From Euptelea pleiosperma (lineage: Eukaryota; Streptophyta; Magnoliopsida; Ranunculales; Eupteleaceae), in assembly GCA_035048495.1 (NCBI GenBank), contig CM068553.1, positions 20,647,190 through 20,711,189 of the forward strand: a stretch of 64,000 bases of DNA, given 5' to 3'. Both the position numbers and the translations under genes were made by a program. Positions within the stretch are counted from its first letter, which is position 1. Every line of letters starts with the position of its first letter. The notes beneath the pieces were generated by a model. It ran no database searches. It had not been told where the DNA came from and saw only the letters and a list, made by a program, of their open reading frames with translations. This document shows, in pieces, positions 35,419 to 45,956 of the stretch.

Positions 35419-36690
35419 GTCTCCGCCTTCTTCTTCCTCCTTCCTTCCAGCAGCTCCTGTACCACCTTCTTCCGCCAACAAATCTTCTCTCCACCGTTTG
35501 TGTTATCTCCCTGCAGACCCCTCTCTCTCTTCCAAAGAGAAAATAAAAGAAAAAAAAAGTGGGAAAGAGGGGAAGAGGAGGAAGCCAACGGCTTCTCTTC
35601 TTTGGCTGGTCCGTCCATCTCAAAAGGCTCCTTCCTTGCTCCACCACTGCTCATCCAACACCCAGCAACGCCTCCATCCACCTTGCTGCCTCGCTGACAA
35701 ACAGCAACCCCTTGCTGCCGCCTCCTTCACACGGGCACACCTTCCACCACGCACCAACACCCAGCAACGCCTCCATCCACCTTGCTGCCGCCTCCTTCAC
35801 ACGGGCACACCTTCCACCACGCACCAACACCCAGCAACGCCTCCATCACCATTGCTCACTCATACAAACGCCTGCAAAGTTCTGTCCCACCATCTCTCGT
35901 CAGCTTGCTTGCAAACCACGTGTTGATCCTTCATAGGTTGGTGGCGTGGTGCAACGATCAACTTGTCTTCCACCCTGTACCGTCGTCTACAACTCCTCCA
36001 ACCTTCCACACCTCCAATGATCACGGTGCTTCTCACCTTCTTCATACAGGGAAGCAAGTTCGAGATCCCGTAGCCATATCTTCTCAAAAACTTGCAAATC
36101 AGGAAGTTGCTCCATCATGCACCAAGTGTACTCAGTTGAATCACGCACTACTCATCACCACCATTCTTGGCTGGAGAACCACCACGCAACACCATGTCGG
36201 TCCACCTTTGGCGATTCAACCTCACTCACTCATCGATGGCTGATATCCGGCTCACCAATTCGGTAAGTTACCATGGTGAGTATTTTCTTTTTCTCATCTC
36301 TCTACCTTTCTCTCTCTAGGATAGGTCTTCCTCTCCCTACTTTTCTCACCTACTTTCATTCTTCTTTCTCTCTCTCTATCTCTACAATCTCCTCTCTACT
36401 TTCTCTCTCTAGATTTTTCTACTTTCTCTCTCTAGTTCATTTTATTTTTTTTATTGCTTTATAATTCAGTTATTTTTACTTGATTGTAAGAGACATTTTC
36501 GAATGAATGAAATTGATTTGAATAAAATTGTGTTCCATTTTCAGGAAATTTCCTGTCATTTTATGTTCTTATTTGCGCTAATCCGACTAATCCCGAGTGC
36601 GGATCGACATCCGACACGAATCCCTATACAAAAGTTCATATTTTACAGGTTAAAAGTTTCGGATAATTACAAAACTTGTTGATCCCAAGG

Positions 36691-37389
36691 CTCCATTTAA
36701 TTAAAAAGAATCAAGAAGTAGAGCCAATTAGCCCGGTGTTCGAGGAAAAATCCACACAAAGCGAACCCGCTTAACATCCAATCGAAATAAGACCACGAGC
36801 GCGGGTCCCTGTTGTCTAACACACCCATAAGTCCCTGCTACTCAAGTACACTGAGCTCGACGTGGCATCTTGGACTATTCGGCGGTTAGTTGCGTGTGGA
36901 CTAGGAACACGCACCAACCCTAGCTTAACCCGAGGGAACACTCTTCTTATACACTTGACCAATCCGGTTAGTCTGGGACGTACTTAAGACAGCCATTGTG
37001 CCGCACGTCTGTCTAGGCTTCGGATTGCCTTGTTGTTGACTAGAGTTAGTACTAAAGGATTCGCTCTGAAGAGTGCAGCCTGGTGAGAACCTCTGAGTGC
37101 AAACAGTTAGTCCGGCGGCTAAAAGATAAACCAGTGGTCCGCCCACTGTCATAATCTACTCTAGCCCCAAAACTAACAAGATAATGCCTACAATATATCC
37201 TGATTGTTTAGAATAGGATTATCTGTGCTTGGTGTGCATCATTTAGAATCACTACTCCAGTGTCTCCTTTTGGCAACTTTTTGCCAAATCTTGGCCTTGC
37301 TTTTTCATATAGAAGCCCGGTTGGACCTGTCCTAACCTTTTACTGACTCGATCTGAGAGTTAGTCCACCGTACCCCTCTATCGCCTCTA
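36691..37389 (+). other. Internal leader upstream of the 613-codon ORF
   Basis: This is unique-looking, GC-balanced sequence with no tRNA primer-binding motif at its left edge and no coding frame. It probably represents the untranslated leader or packaging region of the element. Confidence 0.45.
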
Positions 37390-39231
37390 ATGGCAGATGA
37401 ACGGCCTCTGTATGAGACCTACTACAATTTCTGTGAGAATCAAGGTAATCACTCTCAACAATGGTATGACAATTCTGCGTATCATCATGATACTCCAGTC
37501 TCGCACACTTCTACAGGGTATGATAATCACCGAGATCCAGAGTACAATTCTGTACTCCAAGAGCTTAAAAATTCAGTCTCTGCCCTTCGTGCCGCAGTCC
37601 AGCAACCTGTGTACCATTCCCAGTCTGTAGGATATTACCCTCCTATCCAGCAAGATGTCTGTACCTTTCCATCTCCAATGCAGACATCCTATGACAACAC
37701 TTATTATCAGGATAATAGGAGTCACCATAACTTTGGTTGGGAACAGTCTGCCCTCCCGCAGCAACTGTCGCAGGATAATTATCCTTCCGGGTTCCATCAA
37801 CCCAATGGAGAGTATGACTGGCAATACTCGCAATCCCAGTACCCGTCATATCCACAGAATGACTATTCTGATCAACAGTGGGCCCCTCAGGATTTTCAAA
37901 GTCAGCAACTAGTCCCAGACTCCACTTTGCCTTACAACTTTCATACCCAGTCGGACTACAATCAAGAGTTAGCACCTCAGCTCCCCTTGGCTGAACCACC
38001 TCCGTTGGCTACTACACCCAGTCTAGAGGACCTTCTCTCTCAGTACATTGCCCAGCAACAACAGTATTTCCAAAGTCTAGAGCACCAACAACAACAATCT
38101 ATGGAGAGCTTCGAGCAACGTCTAGTTCAATTAGAAAATGAGAGAGAGGAAGTCAACTTCACTAGTCCACCAATAGCCTATCCTGAGGAGAATGATATGG
38201 CCACTGTCTATAATGAGGAGCCGCACAATTGGACCCAGTACCACCATTGTGAGGAAGAAATAGAAGTTGTACCCACCCCTAGATCGAGCCAGACTATTGA
38301 GGAGCCAGTGTTTCCTTCTTCGGTGCCTTTAACAGCACCAAATCTTGAACCTACCTCAGAGCAACCTAATTCTCACTCTACCTCTGCTGCCCCTGATGTC
38401 GATCTTCATGACACTGAGCTGTGTCTCGATCGTAGGATCCCAACTGTCATAGATCTACCGTTCCTCCCCACCTCCCTTGGATTGTGCAACATTAGTGATG
38501 AACCCGAGTCTCAATCTTTGGTGCCCTTAACAGCACCAACTTCTGGACTGAGCACAGAGGAACTTAGTCCCATCTCTATCTCTGATAATTCTCTCTCTGC
38601 TCTGAATGCAGACATTCCTACTGATGAGCCATGTCTAAAAAATGGGCCTCCCGCTGTCCTGGACCTACCGATCCCCACCGAGGATGAACATATTGAATGT
38701 AGGGATTGGAACATCCCTATCACATTAGGAAACATCGAGGAAGAGGTCACCAATTTTCACCCGTCACCCCACATCGATATTATCGATGACCCGTGCGCCG
38801 TAGAGAGTCTAATTCAGGACTCTCCCGAAGATATATTATCCAAGTGTCATGAACATTGTGAGTTTGACTTCATCTCGAAGTCCAATATTTCTGGTATTAC
38901 TGATCTGCAGGAGTCTGCTCCATTCAGATACATTCCCGCAAAACTCAATGAGTTTGCGGCTCTACTAACCACGGTCAGAGAACCCACTACTACTCCCTTC
39001 TCAGTCTTTACTGAGAAGCTTCTATCCCTCCCCGCTGAACTAAATGTTTTTGCGGGTCTGCTCAGAGACACCACTCCTACTCTCCTCGCAATTTTTACTA
39101 AGAAGCTTCATTCCATCCCTACTCAACTACACACTTTTGTAGGGCTACTCAGAGAACTTACTGCCCTTCTCTCAGTCTACACTGAGAAAGACCTATTCTA
39201 CACAGGTATCCCTAGACAAGGGATAGGATAG
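37390..39231 (+). CDS. 613-aa Q/P/S-rich protein of the long-LTR element (possible Gag-like, unrecognised)
   Basis: This is one uninterrupted frame from ATG 37390 (after CCTCTA) to TAG 39229-39231, the only long ORF in the element. The N-terminal third (residues about 1-270) is rich in Tyr, Gln, Asn and Ser (QWYDNSAYHH, QQQQYFQSLEHQQQQSMESF) and looks disordered. A short Gln-rich stretch near 215-250 could be a coiled coil. The middle third contains two diverged copies of a module beginning VPLTAP and ending near (V)IDLPFLPTS / VLDLPIPTE. The C terminus has three tandem repeats of about 27-31 residues (about 514-544, 545-573, 574-600) of the form IP..L..FA.LL...T..L.VFTEKL. There is no CCHC knuckle, DTG/DSG protease or YxDD motif. 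Position just after the LTR suggests a Gag-like role, but that is inference only. The ORF is intact in a young element. Confidence 0.7.
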   Translation: MADERPLYETYYNFCENQGNHSQQWYDNSAYHHDTPVSHTSTGYDNHRDPEYNSVLQELKNSVSALRAAVQQPVYHSQSVGYYPPIQQDVCTFPSPMQTSYDNTYYQDNRSHHNFGWEQSALPQQLSQDNYPSGFHQPNGEYDWQYSQSQYPSYPQNDYSDQQWAPQDFQSQQLVPDSTLPYNFHTQSDYNQELAPQLPLAEPPPLATTPSLEDLLSQYIAQQQQYFQSLEHQQQQSMESFEQRLVQLENEREEVNFTSPPIAYPEENDMATVYNEEPHNWTQYHHCEEEIEVVPTPRSSQTIEEPVFPSSVPLTAPNLEPTSEQPNSHSTSAAPDVDLHDTELCLDRRIPTVIDLPFLPTSLGLCNISDEPESQSLVPLTAPTSGLSTEELSPISISDNSLSALNADIPTDEPCLKNGPPAVLDLPIPTEDEHIECRDWNIPITLGNIEEEVTNFHPSPHIDIIDDPCAVESLIQDSPEDILSKCHEHCEFDFISKSNISGITDLQESAPFRYIPAKLNEFAALLTTVREPTTTPFSVFTEKLLSLPAELNVFAGLLRDTTPTLLAIFTKKLHSIPTQLHTFVGLLRELTALLSVYTEKDLFYTGIPRQGIG

Positions 39232-41211
39232 TTGTTTCCGTTTCACCTTAGGTGTCAGGAAGACTGCAGATTCACTCAGTCTCCATGAGTTTTAACCTGG
39301 TTGGGGGTACTTGATATACCCCCGTCATGTCTGGCTGAAGACGTAAAACTTAGCGCTTTCGGAAAGGCAATTCTGGTATTCCTAGAATACATGAGTCTCA
39401 TGCATTTGTTATTACTGTTATATCTCTGAAAATGCAGGTACATTCATTCTCCCGATCATCAGGTACCACACACTGTCGAGTTTCTGCCGACTTGGTAACA
39501 TCCTTCCTGAATCTTTGCATCATCATCACTGATTTGTTATCATTTTATGTCCCGGTCATGAGCACCGAGGACGGTGCTATATTTTGGTTGGGGGTGGGTA
39601 TTTACCAAAACTCATGTATTCCTTTTGATAAATATAGATATAGATATAAAAAAAAAAAAAAAAAAAAATTGGTTGTTTTTGGGGTGATTTCCGATGTTCT
39701 CCAAAAGTTTTCTAGAATTTCAAAAATGTGTCAAATACCCTGACTTTGATTAGCTGAAAACCTCCGTTAAGTCAGTATTGAGGATGTCAATTTTTGTTTA
39801 AAGTTAGCGTTGAGTCAATTCAAGCGTGACTACAGCAGGTTTGAAAACTTAGAAAAACTCAGATTCGGCACAATTGTACACTATCAACATCAGAGTCATC
39901 CTAAGTTTTGAAACTCTAGAGATCCTGTGAGGAGAATTGTGGAGACCTAACCCAGTGAGCTTTCGAGCCTTTAATCATTTCAGAGAGTTATACAATAATC
40001 CTGAGTCAATGGATGACTCACTATTCTTCATGCCCGCAATATTCGTTGAGAGATCTCATTATCTTTTGCTTCGATCATAAAACTCGGAACGACATCAAAA
40101 TTGGATTATTACAACAGAACCTTCTCTGTATCCAATCAAGACAGTATACATGATAGTGCAAACCCTAGAAAATGATTTAGGCCATTTTTCTGAACCATTC
40201 AGCCTTTTTACTCACCTGAATTATACTTCACTAGAAACCCCTTGAACCCTTCTATAAAAGCCTTTTCTTTGTAAACCCATCAACCTAAAATCCAGTATAG
40301 CTACGAAGCATGACTGGCTACCCTTATTTTGAGATGGACAAAAGAATAACTGATGTGGGTGCACCGTGAAAAAGAAAAGTAAAGAAGAAGAATCAAAAGG
40401 AAAAGAAAGTGGTTCAAGCCAAAAACAAAATATAGAAAGAAAGTATGAAGAAGAGCTGAAAAGAAATTGAGCAGTCTCAGAAATATCAAGAAAAAGAGAA
40501 AAATACGAAAAAAGGAAAAAGAACCAGATAATGGTGTTACGTCGCAGGAAAAATTCAAGAAAATGGCAATTTCCTCTCAAGATCTTTGAAATCCTGTATA
40601 CCTTTATTTTTCTACACCTGACCGAAGCCTCATTACAACCCAGGAAAGTCCTACTTGATTCTAGGATAGCACGATCATAAAATGTGGAGATTAGAGAAAG
40701 AGAAGCTATAGAGTTTGATCTGACGTTCCCGAGTGAAGTGGTATTCCAATCATGAGATCTTCTTCTGTTAAAGATGTCCTTCCTTCAAATAAAACATATG
40801 TGAGATCTTTTGCCTCTTTATATTAAATATATCTCCTCACATATAAATTGAGAGAAAAGAAGAAAACCCTTCATGTGTGATTCTATTCTGAGTGTTAAAC
40901 ATGTGAGATTTGAGGTCGAGGCATAAAAACTTAGAGGTGATCTGGAAATCTTTACTGTCGGATGATGAGAATGTTGAGCACACACACACGCAGAGTCTGA
41001 CTATTCTGGGTCATGATTATCAGTCTGTAGTCTTGCCAAAACTTTCCAACTCTTCGCTAGCATGTAACTGTTTTTGTATCCATTCAATGATTTGACGAAC
41101 GGTGTTTTCCCTGAGCTAATTTGAAAAAGTGTGCAGCATGTGCAGAGCCCTTTTAAGCTCATTTATTTCGCACTAATTGCCAAGGATTGGCAATATGCTG
41201 GTTGGGGGTTG
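39232..41211 (+). other. Non-coding 3' internal region with polypurine tract
   Basis: No frame of note is present. GGTTGGGGGT motifs recur at about 39300, 39586 and 41201, the last being the polypurine tract directly before the 3' LTR (41199-41211). An A-run lies at 39650-39668. Parts of this region (40085-40230 and 40735-41211) are shared with the rearranged copy at 17451-18080. Confidence 0.6.
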
Positions 41212-42198
41212 TGATATTCGCTCAAAAGTGCTTATTTTAAGCACTTATCCTGTTAGCGTTATCGCACTCTCCTACGTAAAACTGCTCTAATTATCCACTT
41301 TTCTACGTAAGAGTCTATCTCATTGCGTAAAACACACTTTTCTGGACGAAATGGTATATTTGCATGCATTAAACACATTTTCGGAAGTCTAAATATTAAG
41401 CCGTTCTGATAAAGTCTCATTACGCGCTTCTTCTGTCGCAGGAAACCCCGATGGGACGATTCTCAAGACTTGTGGGCCCAAATCGATCATGAAAGCCCAT
41501 TATCAAAGCTTAACAAGCCCACATGCTATAACTAGAAGATATGGGCCAAATATGGGCTGAATAAGAGGACCAAAAAGTCGGCCCAAAGAACGAAGAGAGT
41601 AGGAGAGCCAATGACCAAGAGACGGACCAAAGCGTTTAAAGCCACATGAGTCAGCAAAGAATGATGGTCGACTCTACTGGAGAAGCGTGAGGATGGTCAC
41701 AGTGAAGAACAGGGTTCCAGACCCTCCGCCAGTGCTTTTTTCCATTTTTTTGATACTTTTTCTCTCATCTCTTCTTATTCTCTCTCTCTCTTCATCTCTC
41801 GATCCTCGAATCTACTGACCTAACCCCAGAACTCCTACCCATCGGCTCTATCTCAGCTCCCTTAGCTTTCTGACCGTTGGATCTTCCATCGGACCGTTGG
41901 ATCTTCAATCGGACCGTTGGATCTCTCTAGATCCGTCGATCTACCAATCTGAGTCCCAATCAAGTCACCATCCATCCGATCGCCATCAGACTGTCTGTCA
42001 CATCATTCTGTGAGATGATGGACATCATCAACCCATGAGGGCCAATAGCCGGGCCCATCTTCATCGACCCGCTGACCGACCAGTTAGTGGACCCCGCGAA
42101 TTTCAAAAATAATTTTAATTAAATGGGGGGTCCACTAATTGGGGAGATTCCCCATAGAAAAGTAGGTTTTTACTTAAAAAAAAAAAAAAAAAAAAAAT
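41212..42198 (+). repeat. 3' LTR of the nested element, truncated in its A-tract
   Basis: It starts TGATATTCGCTC after the polypurine tract. It carries three GACCGTTGGATC units (41872-41930) where the 5' LTR has four, and stops in the A-tract at 42176-42198. About 1.7 kb of promoter, leader and U5 plus the right target duplication are missing, replaced directly by LTR R sequence. Confidence 0.85.
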
Positions 42199-43182
42199 AT
42201 CCTCACGCTTCTCCAGTAGAGTAGACTATCATTCCTTGCTGACTCATGTGGCTTTAAACGCTTTGGTCCGTCTCTTGGTCATTGGCTCTCCTGCTCTCTT
42301 TGTTCTTTGGGCCGGCTTTATGGTCCTCTTATTCAACCCATATTTGGCTCATATCTTCTAGTCATAGCATGTGGGCTCTTTAAGCTTTGATAATGGGCTT
42401 TCCTGATCGATGTGGGCTCGCAAGTCTCGAGAATTGTCCCATCAGGGTTTCCTGCGACAGAAGAATCGCGTAATGAGATTTTATCAGAACGACTCAATGT
42501 CTAGACTTCCGAAAATGTGTTTAATGCATGCAAATATACCATTTCGTCCAAAAAAGTGTGTTCTACGCAACAAAAGAGACTCTTATGTAGAAAAGTAGAT
42601 AAATAGAGCATTTTAACGTAGGAGAGTGTGAAAACGCTTAGAAGATAACAGTGGAAAATACGCACTTTTAAGCGAATATCACCTTGCAAGACATGAGTGC
42701 TGATATTCGCTTAAAAGTGCGTATTTTCCACTGTTATCTTCTAAGCGTTTTTACACTCTTCTACGTTAAAATGCTCTATTTATCTACTTTTCTACGTAAG
42801 AGTCTCTTTTGTTGCGTAGAACACACTTTTCTGGACGAAATGGTATATTTGCATGCATTAAACACATTTTCGGAAGTCTAGACATTGAGTCGTTCTGATA
42901 AAGTCTCATTACGCGCTTCTTCTATCGCAGAAAACCTCGATGGGACAATTCTCAAGACTTGCGAGCCCACATCGATCAGGAAAGCCCATTATCAAAGCTT
43001 AAAGAGCCCACATGCTATGACTAGAAGATATGGGCCAAATATGGGCTGAATAAGAGGACCAAAAAGCCGGCCCAAAGAACGAAGAGAGTAGGAGAGCCAA
43101 TGACCAAGAGACGGACCAAAGCATTTAAAGCCACATGAGTCAACAAGGAATTATAGTCTACTCTACTGGAGAAGCGTGAGGA
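42199..43182. repeat. Near-perfect 0.98-kb inverted repeat with 19-bp spacer
   Basis: The left arm 42199-42681 is the U3 of LTR R in reverse, and the right arm 42701-43182 is the U3 of the next LTR in forward direction. The spacer is 42682-42700. If transcribed through, the RNA would fold into a hairpin of about 480 bp. Confidence 0.85.
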
Positions 43183-45384
43183 TGGTCACAGTGAAGACCA
43201 GGGTTCCAGACCCTCTGCCAATACTTTTATCTCCATTTTCTGATATTTTCTCTCTCATCTCTCCTTATTCTCTCTCTCTTCATCTCTCGGTCCTCGAATC
43301 TACTGACCTAACCCCAGAACTCCTGCCCATTGGCTCTGTCTCATCTCCCTTAGCTTTCTGACCGTTGGATCTTCAATCGGACCGTTGGATCTTCTACCGG
43401 ACCGTTGAATCTCTCTAGATCCGTCGATCTACCAATCTGGGTCCCAATCAAGTCACCATTCATCCGATCGCCATCAGATTGTCTGTCACATCATCTTGTG
43501 AGACAATGGACATCATCAATCCATGTGGGCCAGTAGCCGGGCCCATCATCATCGACCCGCTGTCCGACCATTTAGTGGACCCCGTGAATTTCAAAATAAT
43601 TTCAATTAAATTTTAAAAAATGGGGGGTCCACTAAATGGGGAAATTCCCCAAAGAAAAGTGGGGTTTTACTTTAAAAAAAAAAATTTATTTTTCTTATTT
43701 TTTATTTTTGAAAAATACCCTATTAATGGAAATAGGGAGCTTTAAAAGGGGAAGGAGAAGGGTTCGTTTGAACCCTAATCCCCCTCCAATCTCTTCCTCT
43801 CCTTCCCCCAAAACTCCCCCGATGTTTTCGTCTCCTTCTTCTCCTTCTTTTTCTTCTTCTTCTTCTTCATTCCGGCCGGAGTTGCAGAACTCCGGCCGCC
43901 TCCTTCTTCTCTTCTTCTTCTGCTATCTCCTTCTTCTTCTCCTTCATCTAAAACTTTCCACCCTCCGCCTGTGCGCAGCAAAGCTTGCTGCCACGGGCAG
44001 CACTGCTTCTTATTCACGTTTTGCTTACCGGAGTTGCAGCCTGCAACTCCGGTCACCTCTTCCTTCACCGCCCTCTCCTTCCTTCAATACCCGAAGGCTC
44101 CTCCTTGCTGCCTCCTCCTGCTGCCACATCTCCTGTAGCAACCAACGCCTCCTTTTCTGTCTACAACACCACCCTATCTCTTCCCCTTCTTGAGTTGCAG
44201 GTTCGGCCTCCTTCTTGCCGGAAACCTATGACTCCGTTCATAGCTGCTGCTCTATCCCTTCTCTCATCCTCACCTTGATGCCGCTGGTCAGACCAGCAAC
44301 TCTTGACAGGAGCAAAGCTCTTCGCCACAGCACTGAGATCCTCCCTCTCAACACACCACCGTTGCACTCCTCTAATCCCATCTTCACCACCGTCATCTTC
44401 TTCCATACCTTTCACCACCGCCCAGAGCACCATCCACTCCTCCTTCCACGGTCCATTGCAGGCTGGTCTTGGCCGTGCATACATGCTGCCCCTTTGGAAA
44501 ACTCTACACCAGCAAACACTCTGCCCCTCTTCAACCTGCCAGCACCACTGGATCATCTTCTTCACCACCACTTACCCGTCACGGCCTGAGATGCTCCACC
44601 ACGAGCAGCACTTCCGGCAGCCCAAGAAGATGGATGCACTCCTGCAAGTGCAGCTCCTCTACACCACGCTGTACACCTTTGGCCGGACCACTTCTCGGGT
44701 AGCTCACCTTCATTTCATGCCCACTGATCTCCATCCTCTCCGATGTTCTCCTTCCTGCTAGTGCAGCGAACTCCAACATCTACTATGGGTAGCCCTAGTC
44801 AAACCAGCAACTTGCTTCCTCTTTGATCGGCTACCAATCACCATTAGTCGACCCACCCTTGTTTAGTCGATCAAGGTTGATCTCAACCACCCATCTCCGG
44901 TAAGTGGTAAGTTTTTTTTTTACTTTCTATCTCTATCCCTCTTTAGAAATCTCCTTATATTTCTCTCTCTAAACCTTTTTCTCTCTTTCTCTCTCTAAAA
45001 TCTCGTTTCTCTTACTAGATCTCTCTAGGAATTCTCTATTTTTTTTCTCCCTAAATCTCATTTCATCTCTCTAGATTTAACTTTATCTCTCTAGCTTTTT
45101 TTTCTTTAAATTGATCTTTAGTTTATTTTATTTTCTTTTATTTTCGATTCAAGCATTGTAATAGACATTTTGATCACTGAATGATGAAGTTTATTTTGAT
45201 CTATTATTTCTTGTAATGTTCCGTCATTTCATGTTCATGATTACGCTAATCCGACTAATCTCGACATCCGACACAAGCCACTGTGCAAAATTGCCCATTT
45301 TACAGGTTAAATGTCTCGGATCAATTAAAAATGTGTTGAAGTTAGGGTTTTCGTAACCAACGACGTGGAAAAATCCTACTTTCA
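42701..45384 (+). mobile_element. Long solo LTR 'E3', TGATATTCGC family, 2,684 bp
   Basis: It begins TGATATTCGCTTAAAAG and ends CCTACTTTCA. It has three 20-bp units (43360-43418), an imperfect promoter palindrome (43718-43737) followed by CTTTAAAAGG, and two palindromic modules in the leader (43874-43897 and 44027-44053). The flanks are AGTGC (42696-42700) on the left and CAAAG (45385-45389) on the right, so no normal target duplication exists. The left flank is the exact inverse of the left flank of LTR R, the signature of an inversion between the two LTRs. Confidence 0.88.
43874..44053. repeat. Two palindromic modules in LTR E3
   Basis: 43874-43897 reads GGCCGGAGTTGC followed by its near-inverse. 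44027-44053 is ACCGGAGTTGCAG, a single C, and the exact inverse. They are about 130 bp apart within unrelated leader sequence. Confidence 0.8.
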
Positions 45385-45956
45385 CAAAGGTTAGTAAACT
45401 AGTTGATCTTATATTATCTTAATGTAAATAAAAAAAACTCAATTATTTAGTATGTGAACAATGTTTATTACTTGAAGTTTGATTTTCATGGGTTTATTTA
45501 TAATCTAAAAGTAATTAATGTTTATATGGACAACATCTCATATTAGGAAGCAACAAGTTGATATGGATGGTATTTAGACATCTATAAATGAATGAACCTA
45601 CAAGCTCCTAATGCTTATCATGCCCCTCTAATATGGCATCAAATAAAAGGTAGGACTTCTTATCTTAAATAGTCTTGGTAAGAAGTCCTGCCTTTTTATT
45701 TTTTAGTATTTGATTTTTGAAATTGGTAGTCTATATACCTTTGGTAGATAATATTATGAAATGTTACAAAGAAAACGGGAAAGAGGAAGAAGAAACCAAT
45801 TAGGGCCAAGAGACCCCTCCATCTTATACAATCAAACATAATATATTATAGAAAATATATGGACAAGACAAGTAAGTATATCTTATTATTAGTACATATG
45901 TATATCTTAGTTAGGTTGTAACCTTAATTATTAATTTCATGTTCTTGTTATTGTAG
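45385..45956. other. AT-rich spacer
   Basis: The segment 45620-45745 repeats 31080-31200 in the same direction. The rest shows nothing recognisable. A splice acceptor (TTGTAG) precedes the next pseudogene exon. Confidence 0.4.

Larger units (their letters stand above)
34023..36690 (+). repeat. 5' LTR of the nested element
   Basis: It contains four 20-bp GACCGTTGGATC units (34681-34759), a long A-tract (about 35006-35036), the palindrome-TATA unit (35059-35095), two palindromic modules (35234-35259 and 35395-35418), a duplicated 79-bp leader segment (about 35655-35860, ACACCCAGCAACGCCTCCAT units) and the conserved U5 CCCGAGTGCGGATCGACA (about 36594). The last 40-50 bases of a complete LTR are absent. 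Homology ends near CCCAAGG at 36690. Confidence 0.85.
34023..42198 (+). mobile_element. Young non-autonomous LTR retroelement, TGATATTCGC family (8.18 kb)
   Basis: 5' LTR 34023 to about 36690, internal region about 36691-41211, and truncated 3' LTR 41212-42198. The shared LTR stretch (about 990 bp) appears identical by eye except for repeat-length differences: one 20-bp unit, one CT dinucleotide step and the A-tract. This implies a very recent insertion. The internal region has one long ORF and no protease, integrase, reverse transcriptase or RNase H, so it must be mobilised in trans (LARD/TR-GAG type). The U5 tail with the primer-binding site is missing at 36690, and the 3' LTR stops in its A-tract, so this copy is now defective. 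It sits inside LTR R. Confidence 0.88.
31255..42681 (-). mobile_element. Long solo LTR 'R' (reverse), split by a nested element
   Basis: On the minus strand the LTR begins TGATATTCGCTTAAAAG at 42681, runs down to 42199, jumps across a nested element, resumes at 34022 and ends CCTAGTTTCA at 31255. The host order across the gap (…CTGTGAC then ATCCTCACGC…) equals the uninterrupted order in other LTRs, which proves the nesting. Pieces: 31255-34022 and 42199-42681, together about 3.25 kb. The left flank is GCACT (31250-31254) and the right flank is CCTTG (42682-42686), which do not match each other. They match the partner LTR at 42701 in inverted form. It carries three palindromic modules. Confidence 0.85.

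Noticed and set aside
35070..36243. Large frames on both strands (up to 228 codons) in the 5' LTR leader
   Set aside because: Same explanation as in the solo LTR: CT/GA tracts and tandem CCAGCAACGCCTCCATC units give open frames without any domain.
43636..44761. Frames of 97-185 codons in LTR E3
   Set aside because: Positionally equivalent to the leader artefacts in the other LTR copies and not conserved in sequence.
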